Position numbers and translations under genes: made by a program
From: Poindextera sp036494815
Lineage (GTDB): Bacteria > Pseudomonadota > Alphaproteobacteria > Caulobacterales > Caulobacteraceae
Reading direction: 5' to 3'
Length of the DNA stretch: 64,000 nucleotides
Assembly (NCBI GenBank): GCA_036494815.1
Contig: DASXNV010000063.1
Coordinates: forward strand, 162,996-226,995
Notes under the pieces: model-generated
The model's database searches: none
Told to the model about the DNA's origin: nothing
Seen by the model: the letters and a program-made list of their open reading frames with translations, nothing else
Shown here: piece by piece, positions 35,335 to 44,299 of the stretch
Layout of the letters: each line of letters opens with the position of its first letter
Numbering within the stretch: the stretch's first letter is position 1

Positions 35335-36696
35335 ATGATCAGCGTCTTCGAACTGTTCAAGATCGGCGTCGGGCCGTCCTCCTCCCACACCGTCGGCCCC
35401 ATGAAGGCGGCCTTTCAGTTCGCTGAAGGCCTGCGGACTCAGGGCCTGACCCCCGCTCGCGTTCGCGTCGAGCTGTTCGGCTCCCTGGCCTGGACCGGTG
35501 GCGGCCACGGCACCGAGCGTGCGGTGATCCTGGGTCTGGCCGGCCAGGCGCCCGACACGGTCGATCCGGACCTCGCCAATCGCATCATCGCCACAGCGGC
35601 CGAGGTCAACAGCCTGAACGTCGCCGGCTGCGATCTGGTTTTCGATCCGGCCACGGACATCGTGTTCGACCGCGAGGCCGAAACCCCCGTCCACCCCAAC
35701 ACCCTGGCCTTCACCGCCCTGGACCAGGACGGCGCGGTCCTGGCGATCGAGCGCTGGTGCTCAGTCGGCGGCGGCTTCATCGTCCGTGAGGATCAGGTGG
35801 GCGCCGCATCCAGCGAGACCGCTGAGGTCCCCTACCCGTTCCGCTCCGGCGACGAACTTCTGGTCATGGGCGAGGCGGCGGGCCTCACCATCGCTCAGTT
35901 GATCCTCGCCAATGAGGTCGCCCTGCGCCCCCTGGCCGAGGTCGAGCAGCATCTGGATCGCATCATCGACACCATGATGATCTGTATCGAGCGCGGCATG
36001 GCCACCGAGGGCCAACTGCCTGGCGGCCTGAAGGTGCGTCGCCGCGCCGCCGCCCTGCGGGTCCAGCTCGACGGCGACCAGACCCGCAACCAGCTGACCC
36101 CGCACGAGATGATGGACTGGATCAGCCTGTTCGCCATCGCCGTGAACGAGGAGAACGCCGCCGGCGGCCGGGTGGTCACCGCTCCTACCAATGGCGCGGC
36201 GGGCGTCCTGCCCGCGGTGCTGCGCTATTATCGCGACACGGTGCCGGACGCGACCCACGCGGGACTGCGCACCTTTCTGCTCACCGCCACGGCCATCGGC
36301 GGCCTGTTCAAGATGAACGCCTCCATCTCCGGCGCCGAGGTTGGCTGTCAGGGCGAGGTTGGGGTCGCCTGCTCCATGGCGGCCGGCGGCTTCGCGGCGG
36401 CCATGGGCGCCAGCAACGCCCAGATCGAGAACGCCGCCGAGACCGGCATGGAGCACCATCTGGGCATGACCTGCGACCCCATCGGCGGCCTGGTCCAGAT
36501 CCCCTGCATCGAGCGCAACGCCATGGGCGCGATCAAGGCGGTCACCGCCGCCTCCCTGGCCCTGCGCGGCGACGGCGAGCACCTGGTTTCCCTGGACAAG
36601 GTCATCGCCACCATGCGCCAGACCGGCGCCGACATGCAGTCCAAATACAAGGAGACCTCGCTGGGCGGTCTCGCGGTCAGCTTCATCGAGTGCTGA
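35335..36696 (+). CDS. sdaA: L-serine dehydratase (single-chain, iron-sulfur type)
   Basis: Deaminates L-serine to pyruvate, closing the route from betaine to central metabolism. The N-terminal beta domain has FELFKIGVGPSSSHTVGPM. The C-terminal catalytic domain has VTAPTNGAAGVLPAVL and cysteines for the [4Fe-4S] cluster in SGAEVGCQGEVGVACSMAAGG and CDPIGGLVQIPCIERN. Length is 453 residues. It starts 11 bases after soxG, so it is part of the sox operon. Placing sdaA last in a sarcosine oxidase operon is known in betaine degraders. Confidence 0.95.
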   Translation: MISVFELFKIGVGPSSSHTVGPMKAAFQFAEGLRTQGLTPARVRVELFGSLAWTGGGHGTERAVILGLAGQAPDTVDPDLANRIIATAAEVNSLNVAGCDLVFDPATDIVFDREAETPVHPNTLAFTALDQDGAVLAIERWCSVGGGFIVREDQVGAASSETAEVPYPFRSGDELLVMGEAAGLTIAQLILANEVALRPLAEVEQHLDRIIDTMMICIERGMATEGQLPGGLKVRRRAAALRVQLDGDQTRNQLTPHEMMDWISLFAIAVNEENAAGGRVVTAPTNGAAGVLPAVLRYYRDTVPDATHAGLRTFLLTATAIGGLFKMNASISGAEVGCQGEVGVACSMAAGGFAAAMGASNAQIENAAETGMEHHLGMTCDPIGGLVQIPCIERNAMGAIKAVTAASLALRGDGEHLVSLDKVIATMRQTGADMQSKYKETSLGGLAVSFIEC

Positions 36697-36745
36697 CAGG
36701 CGCGGGCGGCTTTCAAGACAGGCGTTCAAACGTTCCGTGAACGGA

Positions 36746-36761
36746 CTGAATGACCGTTCAA
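36746..36761. promoter_or_regulatory. BetI-like operator upstream of the GlxA-type regulator
   Basis: CTGAATGACCGTTCAA differs from the betI-betB site (TTGAATGAACGTTCAA) at two of 16 positions. It lies 165 bases upstream of the regulator start, in the 229-base region between sdaA and the regulator. Confidence 0.5.
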
Positions 36762-36905
36762 CCCCCACGCACCCCAAAATCACTCGCTCGTCGGTCTTGT
36801 TCAAACGCACCGCACTCACCCGACATTGAGACAAAAATCGCGCATTATTCGCCCACCAAACCCCTCCAGTCCGGAATTTAAAACTAGCTATTGCCAAACG
36901 CGCGA

Positions 36906-36921
36906 TTGAATAGTCATTTAA
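36906..36921. promoter_or_regulatory. Second BetI-like site overlapping the start region of the GlxA-type regulator
   Basis: TTGAATAGTCATTTAA has TTGAA, six bases, then TTTAA (one mismatch to TTCAA), ending five bases before the ATG at 36926. Bound repressor here would block transcription or the ribosome site. Confidence 0.4.
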
Positions 36922-36925
36922 CCGC

Positions 36926-37975
36926 ATGAGGTACGGACAGACTCACGTTCAGGATCCGAAGCCCACAGGGCGCACGCCGCTGCGGGTCGGGATCATTCTC
37001 GCCGACAACTTCACCCTCTCGGCCTTCGCCCTGTTCATCGACCATCTGCGCCTCGCGGCCGACGAAGGCGACCGCAGCCGGCCCCTAAACGTCCAGTGGT
37101 CGATCATGGCCAGCAAGCCGGATCCCCTGCGCGCCAGTTGCGGCGTGATGACCACACCGACCAGCAATTTCCTCGATCCCCACGAGCTGGACTATGTGGT
37201 GGTGGTGGGCGGCGTCCTGCACGCCGGGCGGCAGATCGACGAGGCCACCGAGCGCTACTTGAAGCGCGTCGCGGACGCCGGGGTCAAACTGATCGGCATG
37301 TGCACCGGCAGCTTCATCCTGTGCCGCATCGGCCTGATGAAGGGCCGCCGGACCTGCGTCAGCTGGTATCACTACCAGGATTTCCTGGACGAATTCCCCG
37401 ATCACGACGTCGTCGCCGACCGGCTGTTCCTGGCGGACGGCGACCGCATCACCTGCGCCGGCGGCGCCGGCACCGCCGATCTGGCCAGCCATCTGATCGA
37501 GCGCCATATCGGTTGGTCGGTGGCGCAAAAGGCCAGCCAGGTCCTGCTGTTCGACCGTACCCGCGGCGGCGGCGAGGCCCAGCCCCATCCGCCCATGTCG
37601 GAAAAGGTCAGCGATCCGCGCGTGCGCCGCGCCCTGCTGCTCATGGAACAGAACCTGGCCAGGCCCCTGCCTATCGCTCATGTGGCGGAGAAACTGGCCC
37701 TGTCGACCCGGCAGTTCGAACGGCTGTGCCACACCACCCTGGGCATGAGCCCGGCGAGCGCCTACCGCCATCTGCGCCTGCGCTACGCCCACTGGCTGAT
37801 CGGCAACACCGACCGCTCAGTCACCGAGATCGCTCACGAGGCCGGTTTCGCCGACTGCGCCCACTTCTCGCGCCAGTTCAAGGAAACCTACGGCTCCTCC
37901 CCGTCCGGACAGCGCCGCCGCCCGGACCACGGCGCCGACGACGGCAATCTCGCCTCCATGCGGGTGTTCAGCTAA
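36926..37975 (+). CDS. GlxA-family AraC-type transcriptional regulator
   Basis: A 349-residue protein with a GATase1-like N-terminal domain (LRVGIILADNFTLSAFALFIDHLRLAADEG, then VVVGGVLHAG and the nucleophile-elbow-like GMCTGSFIL) and a C-terminal AraC domain (STRQFERLCHTTLG and VTEIAHEAGFADCAHFSRQFK). It is less GbdR-like than the protein at 26.7 kb and may sense another intermediate such as sarcosine or carnitine. Two BetI-like boxes lie upstream, linking it to the choline circuit. Its 3' end overlaps the convergent sulfotransferase gene by eight bases. Confidence 0.85.
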   Translation: MRYGQTHVQDPKPTGRTPLRVGIILADNFTLSAFALFIDHLRLAADEGDRSRPLNVQWSIMASKPDPLRASCGVMTTPTSNFLDPHELDYVVVVGGVLHAGRQIDEATERYLKRVADAGVKLIGMCTGSFILCRIGLMKGRRTCVSWYHYQDFLDEFPDHDVVADRLFLADGDRITCAGGAGTADLASHLIERHIGWSVAQKASQVLLFDRTRGGGEAQPHPPMSEKVSDPRVRRALLLMEQNLARPLPIAHVAEKLALSTRQFERLCHTTLGMSPASAYRHLRLRYAHWLIGNTDRSVTEIAHEAGFADCAHFSRQFKETYGSSPSGQRRRPDHGADDGNLASMRVFS

Positions 37976-39788
37976 CCCCTGCCCGCGCCAACGCCGCGTC
38001 GAGCGGGCCCAGCCACGGGCGAAAACGCTGCGCCCGGCCGATGCTGCTGGAATAGAGGGGCGAGCGCACCTGATCCAGGCTGGCCGAGGTCACTCGGCGC
38101 GGGGTCTCGTAGAAGCGCAGGCAAGCCTCGTCCCACGGCAGGCCGCAAAACGAGAGCAGCTTGCGGATCTGCGCCTCCGGCTCACGGATCAGGACTTCAT
38201 AGTCGAAATCCAGCATCGTCCCGGGTGGCAAAATCTGGCGCCAGTGCGCCATCAGCCGCCGATAGAGGCCGTAGAACCGGCCGAGCTCGTCCAGATCGTA
38301 GGCGTATTCGTGGCCTCGGGTGAACAGCAGCGAATAGCAGGACAGGCAGGTGTCCAGCGGATCGCGCCGGCAATGGATGACCCGCGCGCCGGGCAGGGTC
38401 AGCGAGATCAGGCCAAGATGCAGGAAGTTCGAAGGCAGCTTGTCGACAATGCGCTGCGCCTCCGAAGCGGTCGCCCCAACCAGGTCCAGATAGCGGCGCC
38501 CCAGATCAGCGAAATCCTCAGGGGCCAATCCTGGCGCAGCGGCCAAGAAGCCAGGCGCCTCGGCCATGTCGGCCAAGTGGGTGGCCTCGCCCGCGCCATG
38601 GACCTGGGGATGCGAGGCCAGGATCTGCTCCACCAAGGTGGTTCCCGATCGCGGCATGCCGACTACGAAAATCGGCCTGGTCGAGGGATCGCCCGATCCG
38701 CCGAGGCGCCCAAGGCGTTCAGCTGAAAAGATCGCGGCGATCTCATCGATAAGTCCGGCATCCACCTGCGGATCGTAGCCGAGGCTCGCCCGCTTGAGCC
38801 GGGCGCCCTGGTCCAGGCGCGCAAAGGCCCGCTCCCCGTCACCGAGATCGAGATAGGCCTTGCCCAGGGCGAAGCTGAGATGGATGCGATCGTGGGGCGA
38901 GGCGTCCGGGCGATCGGCCAGCATCTCCATGGCCGCCAGATCGGAGTCGCCCGGCGCGTAGCGGGTAAGATTGGCCCTGGAATACCATGCGTCAGCCAGA
39001 TCCGGTTGCAGGACAAGCGCCTGCTCCAACGCCGCCAGGGCTTCATCCCGCCGCCCCAGTTCGCCGAGCAATATGGCGCGGGACGTGATGATGCGCGCCG
39101 GCGCGGGGCTGACAGCTTCGGCGGTGGCGAAGGCCTCCAGCGCTTCGATCGGCCGATCGAGCCCCTGCAGGGCCTGGGCGCGCAGGTGAAGCGCGTCGGC
39201 GGCGCCGGGCGCCAAGGTCAGTGCGTGATCGCAATCACTCAGCGCCAGGCGCCACTGGCCCAGCTGGCGGCGGATATGGGCGCGGCGCGTCAGCGCTTCA
39301 ACCTGATCGGGCGCAAGAGCCAAGGCGCGTTCAAGCCGCGCGAGCGCCTCTGGACTGCGGCCGAGATCCCGTTCGAAATCGGCGGCCAGGAGGTGCGCCT
39401 TGATCATGTCCGGCGCCAGGCCGACCAGATGGTCCGCCCGCGCCAGCCCCTCGGCATGCCGCCCGAGGGCGCCGAGAAGGGCTGCATAGTTGAACTGGAT
39501 ATCCTGATGTCCCGGCGCAAGCTCGAGCACCTGCCGGTAGCGCATCGCCGCCGCCTCCAGGTCGCCCAGCTGCTGCAGCGTCACGGCCAGATTGTTCAGC
39601 GCCTTGACGAAGCCGGGGTCGATCTCGGCGGCCCTGGCGAAACAATCCCGGCTTTGCGCCAGCTCTCCACGTTGGATGCGTACTCCCCCCAGCATGTTCC
39701 AGGCTTCCGCGTCCGTCGGGTCGCGCTCGACAGCCGCGATGGCCCGCGCGAGCAGGTCGGTGGCGTCCTCGGAATCGGGGATCGGCAT
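37968..39788 (-). CDS. TPR-repeat sulfotransferase-family protein
   Basis: A 606-residue protein. The first ~300 residues are tetratricopeptide repeats of 34 residues (for example NLAVTLQQLGDLEAAAMRYRQVLELAP). A sulfotransferase-3 domain follows, with the PAPS-binding loop FVVGMPRSGTTLVEQIL at 374-390 and the 3'-phosphate segment VIHCRRDPLDTCLSCYS. TPR-sulfotransferases are common in Caulobacterales with mostly unknown acceptors. It lies inside a choline-sulfate/betaine island; a direct metabolic link is speculative. It is convergent with the GlxA-type regulator. Confidence 0.85.
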   Translation of the reverse strand: MPIPDSEDATDLLARAIAAVERDPTDAEAWNMLGGVRIQRGELAQSRDCFARAAEIDPGFVKALNNLAVTLQQLGDLEAAAMRYRQVLELAPGHQDIQFNYAALLGALGRHAEGLARADHLVGLAPDMIKAHLLAADFERDLGRSPEALARLERALALAPDQVEALTRRAHIRRQLGQWRLALSDCDHALTLAPGAADALHLRAQALQGLDRPIEALEAFATAEAVSPAPARIITSRAILLGELGRRDEALAALEQALVLQPDLADAWYSRANLTRYAPGDSDLAAMEMLADRPDASPHDRIHLSFALGKAYLDLGDGERAFARLDQGARLKRASLGYDPQVDAGLIDEIAAIFSAERLGRLGGSGDPSTRPIFVVGMPRSGTTLVEQILASHPQVHGAGEATHLADMAEAPGFLAAAPGLAPEDFADLGRRYLDLVGATASEAQRIVDKLPSNFLHLGLISLTLPGARVIHCRRDPLDTCLSCYSLLFTRGHEYAYDLDELGRFYGLYRRLMAHWRQILPPGTMLDFDYEVLIREPEAQIRKLLSFCGLPWDEACLRFYETPRRVTSASLDQVRSPLYSSSIGRAQRFRPWLGPLDAALARAGVS

Positions 39789-39847
39789 GGGCTAGATGTA
39801 TCGCGGCCATTCGAGCCGGTCACGAATATCCAGGATCTCGAAACCGC

Positions 39848-39875
39848 AAGGGGTTCCGCCAAGGCGGAACCCCTT
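39848..39875. terminator. Strong stem-loop between the TonB receptor and the sulfotransferase gene
   Basis: Perfect 13-base arms (AAGGGGTTCCGCC and GGCGGAACCCCTT) with a two-base loop, nine bases downstream of the TonB receptor stop on the minus strand and before the sulfotransferase start. The tail has only a short T-run. Confidence 0.75.
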
Positions 39876-39883
39876 CCAAAACG

Positions 39884-42277
39884 TCAGCCGCCGAAGCGAT
39901 AGGTCGCCGTCACGCCCCAGGTGCGCGGCTTGGCGTAGACGCTGGGGATCTGGCCGGTAAAGGCGGCCACGTCGAAGGTGTAGACCCGGTAGATGGTCTG
40001 GCCGACATTGTTGACGAACACCGACAGGTCCCACTTCTTGTCGGGCGGGGTGTAGCCGAAGCGCAGATTGCCCACCGTATGTTCCGGCTCGTGCTCCACC
40101 GGCGCGCAGAGCACCGAGAAACACGATCTGCCGGTATATTGAATGTCGCCCTGGGCGAAGAAGACGCCCTCTTCGGTGTGGAAGTCGTAGCGAGCCAGAA
40201 GATCCGCAGAGACCTTCGGATCCTGGGGCAGGTGATGGTCGACGATCGTGCCGTCCGGCAGGGGCACGTTTTTGACCTGGTTGTCCTGGATCGCGGCATT
40301 GCCCTGCAAGGTCAGGCCATAGATCGGATGAGTGACGAACTCGGCCTCCAGGCCCTCTTCATTGGCCGGCAGGTTGATCACCGTCTCGACCAGGCCGTAT
40401 TCCGCAAAGGCCTGATAGTTGTGGTAGTCGTAATAGAAGCCGGTCAGGTTCAGGGACGAATTGAGCGGCAGGGTCAGTTTCACCCCGGTTTCGAAGGCGT
40501 TCAGCACTTCCGGCTTATAGGGAATGCCGTTGACGAACGAGACCTCGAAACCCGCGGTCGGCGTCGCGGTCGACAGGGTGAAACCGCCGCTCTTGGTGCC
40601 CCGGTTGAAGCTGGCATAGACCAGCATGTTGTTCGACGGCTTGTAGTCCAGTTCGGCGCGGATCGAATAGTCGGAGAAATTCTTGTCCGCATCTGACGGC
40701 GTCAGCGTGATGCCGCTGGTCACCTGTTCATCTGCCGGACCGTTGAACGCAAACACCTGGCCGGTATTGAAGATGATCTGTTCGCCAGTGTTGTCCGTAG
40801 CGTGATAATTGACCTTACGCTCGTCGTGCCAATAGCGCGCGCCGAAGATCGCCTTGAAGTCGTCCGGCAATTGCCATTCATCCTGGGCGAAGACCGCATA
40901 GGACGTGGTTTTTTGCTTGAAGAACACATCCGGGATGAGGCCAAACACCGATGGGAAGGCGTAGGAGGCCGTATAGTGCCCATCTATCCCCATGCCATAG
41001 GCGCCGAGGACCAATTCATGGTCTCCAAAATGCCCGGCCGCCCGCAATTCTTCGGAATACTGAGTCATGTTGGCGCCCTGGCTGAAATTCACCTGGTCGT
41101 TGGGTGAAGCGCTGGCGTCTTCCAGATAGTGCTTATAGTTCGACTGAAAATCGGTGATCGAGGTGATCCGGAACGGCCCCAGCGGCGCCTCGACCTTCAG
41201 GTCGGTGGCGACCAGGGTGCGGTCCGTATAGGAGGGGCCATTGGCCGCCACCTTCCAGGGATCCCCGCCGCGCTGAGCGTCGATGGCGTCATTGCGATAA
41301 CCCGTCAGGTCGGTCCCCGTCGGGTAGTTGGGCCCCGGGAAAGCCGGATTATAGCCCAGCTGCAGCAGCGGATTGACCATATTGGCCGGCAGATAGGTGC
41401 CCTGGCCGTGGGCGCCGGGATAGGCGGCTTCCCAGGAATACATGCCGGCCGAATTTTCATGCGGGTTGCGCGCATAGCGCATTTCCAGCTGCACGTTGCT
41501 GTCGTTGGTCGGCTGCCACTCTATAATGCCGCGCAAAGCGTAGTGGTTCGAGCCACCGCGGTCCGACGCCCCCGGGGTGATGTTCTGCAGGTAGCCGTCG
41601 GCATAGTCCTTCATGCCGGACAAGCGCACCTGGACATTGTCGCGGATCGGTCCCGAGATCGCGCCCTCCAGGTTGAAGTCGTTATAGCTGCCCGCTCCCG
41701 CCGTGATGTAGCCCTGGAAATCCTTGGTCGGCTTGTTGGAGATGAACTGGATCGCCCCGCCGGTGGCGTTGCGGCCGAACAGGGTGCCCTGGGGCCCGCG
41801 CAGCACTTCGACCCGCTGCAGATCGAACAGGGGGAAGCCGGAGGAGACGAACGAGCTGGCATAGCTGTCGTCCTGATAGACGGCCACCGGCGGCTCCTGC
41901 TCGTCGCCGAAGTCGTTCTGCGACACGCCGCGAATGTTGAACACCACCGCCGAGGGCGTATAGGCGTTCATCCTCAAGCTGGGCGCGGCCTTGGTCAGGT
42001 CGGTGGAGTCCTTCAGGCCCATGCTGGCGATAGCCTTGGCGCTGAGGGCCGTCACGGCGATGCCCACGTCCTGCAGCCTCTGCTCACGCCGCTGGGCGGT
42101 GACGACGATGGCCTCGATAGTCTCGGCTCCCGGGGCCGCCGCGGCCGGAGCCGCCGCTGGCGCAGCCGTTTGGGCCAAGACTGGGGTCGAGAGCGCCGCG
42201 CCGATCGCCGCGCCAGCCAGGACCACGCGCCGCTGGATCGAAGGCCTCGCCGAGGGCCCGTTAAGTCTATTCGCCAT
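39884..42277 (-). CDS. TonB-dependent receptor
   Basis: A 797-residue outer-membrane receptor. A signal peptide (VVLAGAAIGAALSTPVLAQ) and an alanine/proline-rich stretch precede the TonB-box-like IEAIVVTAQRREQRLQDVG. The plug domain contains FNIRGVSQNDFG and VEVLRGPQGTLFGRNATGGAIQFISNKPT, then a 22-strand barrel ending in YRFGG with a terminal aromatic/Gly pattern. A GGGGGA ribosome site precedes the ATG at 42277. The ligand is unknown. Its position downstream of betA suggests a link with choline-derived compounds such as choline sulfate or phosphorylcholine, which is inference. Confidence 0.93.
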   Translation of the reverse strand: MANRLNGPSARPSIQRRVVLAGAAIGAALSTPVLAQTAAPAAAPAAAAPGAETIEAIVVTAQRREQRLQDVGIAVTALSAKAIASMGLKDSTDLTKAAPSLRMNAYTPSAVVFNIRGVSQNDFGDEQEPPVAVYQDDSYASSFVSSGFPLFDLQRVEVLRGPQGTLFGRNATGGAIQFISNKPTKDFQGYITAGAGSYNDFNLEGAISGPIRDNVQVRLSGMKDYADGYLQNITPGASDRGGSNHYALRGIIEWQPTNDSNVQLEMRYARNPHENSAGMYSWEAAYPGAHGQGTYLPANMVNPLLQLGYNPAFPGPNYPTGTDLTGYRNDAIDAQRGGDPWKVAANGPSYTDRTLVATDLKVEAPLGPFRITSITDFQSNYKHYLEDASASPNDQVNFSQGANMTQYSEELRAAGHFGDHELVLGAYGMGIDGHYTASYAFPSVFGLIPDVFFKQKTTSYAVFAQDEWQLPDDFKAIFGARYWHDERKVNYHATDNTGEQIIFNTGQVFAFNGPADEQVTSGITLTPSDADKNFSDYSIRAELDYKPSNNMLVYASFNRGTKSGGFTLSTATPTAGFEVSFVNGIPYKPEVLNAFETGVKLTLPLNSSLNLTGFYYDYHNYQAFAEYGLVETVINLPANEEGLEAEFVTHPIYGLTLQGNAAIQDNQVKNVPLPDGTIVDHHLPQDPKVSADLLARYDFHTEEGVFFAQGDIQYTGRSCFSVLCAPVEHEPEHTVGNLRFGYTPPDKKWDLSVFVNNVGQTIYRVYTFDVAAFTGQIPSVYAKPRTWGVTATYRFGG

Positions 42278-42629
42278 CAAACCATCCCCCTGATGGGTCG
42301 CGGCCGATGGGCGTTCGCGGAGCGCCGGTTCAGTGGCGCTCGAGCGATCCGCCTTCCAGGTCCGCGGGACCCGCTGTCACCGATAAGACGAGGCGAAGAC
42401 CCCACCGGCCGCCGCCACCCCCTTCGCCAGAATCTGACCGTCCTTTTGAAGGTGAAGGAAGTCTAGGGTCTGCCGTTCAAATCCCATTGAATGAAAGCGC
42501 CACGCATAACGGCGTTCACGTCACAAATTCAGGGCCCCTATTTGGAGCTTTACAGACCTGCCAATCCCTTGTGCGTTCTGGCTTGTCAGCGCCTGCATCA
42601 TGGTCACTCGACAGTGGCGCGCGACGCGC
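42278..42629. promoter_or_regulatory. Intergenic region between betA and the TonB receptor gene
   Basis: This 352-base gap has no convincing gene. It contains TTCAA-N6-TTGAA at 42476-42491 and an adjacent TTGAATGAA that equals one arm and the spacer start of the BetI-like box, so a degenerate operator is possible. It should hold the receptor promoter. Confidence 0.4.
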
Positions 42630-44291
42630 CTAGCGCTGCGCCGTCTCCCAATTGGCAGCCACGTAATAGTCCGCATTCGACCGGGCCAGGGCGGGCTCGC
42701 CCAGGATGTGGTCCGAGGCCTTTTCGGCCAGCATGATGGTCGGGGCGTTGAGATTGCCGGTGGTGATCGAGGGCATGATCGAAGCGTCCACCACACGCAG
42801 GCCGTCGATTCCGATCACCCGGGCCTGGGAATCGACCACGGCCATGGGATCGTCCATGCGGCCCATCTTGCAGCTGCAGGACGGGTGATAGGCGGTCTCC
42901 ACCTTGTCGCGGATGAAGGCGTCTATGGCCTCGTCGTCGATCGAGGCGGCGCCAGGCTGCAGCTCCTCGCCGCGATAGCGGTCGAACGGCGTCTGGGCGA
43001 AGATTTCCCGCGTCAGCCGCACGCAGGCGCGCATCTCGGCCCAGTCGTCCGGATGGCTCATATAGTTGAAGCGGATCTCAGGCTTGGCTGAAGGGTCCGG
43101 CGAAGTCAGTCGCACCCAGCCTCGGCTCTTGGAGCGCATCGGCCCCACATGGGCCTGGAAGCCATGCTGCTTGGCCAGGGACTGGCCGTCATAGGTCACG
43201 GCCAGGGGCAGGAAATGGTACTGAATATCAGGATAGCGAATCCCGGCGCGGCTGCGGATGAAGCCGCAGCTTTCGAAATGATTGGTGGCCCCCAGGCCGT
43301 TCTTGAACAGTATCCAGCGCGCGCCGATCAGGCCCTTGGCCAGAGGGTTCATCGCCGAATAGAGCGTCACCGGCTTGGTGCTGGCCACCTGGAAATAGAA
43401 CTCCAGGTGATCCTGCAGGTTCTCGCCCACCCCGCGCCGCTCGCACACCACCGGCAGGCCATGCCGCGCCAGCTCCTCGCCCGGCCCGACGCCCGACAGC
43501 TTGAGCAGCTGCGGCGAGTTGATGGCGCCGCCGGCCAGGATCACTTCTCGGCGCGCCCGGGCCATGACCTCACGATCGCCCTGGCGATAGCGCACGCCCA
43601 CCGCCTTGTGGCCCTCGAACACCACCTGAGTGACCAGGGCATGGGTGCGCACGGCAAGATTGGACCGCGACCGCGCCGGTTTCAGATAGGCGTTGGCCGC
43701 GCTCCAGCGCCGCCCGTCGCCCACCGTCATGTCCATGCGGCCGAAGCCTTCCTGCTGATAGCCGTTGACGTCCGGGGTCAGCGGATAGCCGGCCGCCTCA
43801 GCCGATTTCAGCCAGGCCTCATGCAGCGGATTGGCCAGGGTTCCATAGCGGGTCTTCAAGGGGCCGCCGGCGCCGCGATATTGATCGCCGCCCTCGGCCC
43901 GGTCCTCGGCCCGTTTGAAATAGGGCAGGACATCGCCATAGGCCCAGCCTTGCGCGCCCTCCTCCTCCCAGCGATCGAAATCCAGCGGGTTGCCGCGGAT
44001 ATAGACCAGACCGTTGATCGAGGACGAACCGCCCAGCACCTTGCCGCGCGGTGTGTGCAGCCGCCGTCCGCCCAGGGCCGGCTCGGGCTCGGCCTCATAG
44101 TCCCAGATGTAGCGGGGATTGTTCATGGGGATCGACAGGGCGGTAGGCATCTGGATGAAGATCGAGCTGTCGCCGCCGCCGAACTCCAGCAACAGCACCG
44201 TATTGCGCCCGTCCTCGCTCAATCGGTTGGCCAGAACGCAGCCGGCCGACCCCGCGCCGACGACGATATAGTCGAAACTGTCTTCCACCAT
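42630..44291 (-). CDS. betA: Choline dehydrogenase (GMC oxidoreductase)
   Basis: FAD enzyme that oxidises choline to betaine aldehyde. The FAD motif is YIVVGAGSAGCVLANRLSE, the GMC signatures are RGKVLGGSSSINGLVYIRGNPLDFDRW and GGAINSPQLLKLSGVGP, and the C-terminal HPSCSCKMG and GNLNAPTIMLAEKASD match BetA. Length is 553 residues. It starts eight bases after the betI-betB fusion stop on the same strand, giving the order betIB-betA. The product aldehyde is the substrate of the upstream gene. Confidence 0.94.
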   Translation of the reverse strand: MVEDSFDYIVVGAGSAGCVLANRLSEDGRNTVLLLEFGGGDSSIFIQMPTALSIPMNNPRYIWDYEAEPEPALGGRRLHTPRGKVLGGSSSINGLVYIRGNPLDFDRWEEEGAQGWAYGDVLPYFKRAEDRAEGGDQYRGAGGPLKTRYGTLANPLHEAWLKSAEAAGYPLTPDVNGYQQEGFGRMDMTVGDGRRWSAANAYLKPARSRSNLAVRTHALVTQVVFEGHKAVGVRYRQGDREVMARARREVILAGGAINSPQLLKLSGVGPGEELARHGLPVVCERRGVGENLQDHLEFYFQVASTKPVTLYSAMNPLAKGLIGARWILFKNGLGATNHFESCGFIRSRAGIRYPDIQYHFLPLAVTYDGQSLAKQHGFQAHVGPMRSKSRGWVRLTSPDPSAKPEIRFNYMSHPDDWAEMRACVRLTREIFAQTPFDRYRGEELQPGAASIDDEAIDAFIRDKVETAYHPSCSCKMGRMDDPMAVVDSQARVIGIDGLRVVDASIMPSITTGNLNAPTIMLAEKASDHILGEPALARSNADYYVAANWETAQR

Positions 44292-44299
44292 CGCGTCCG

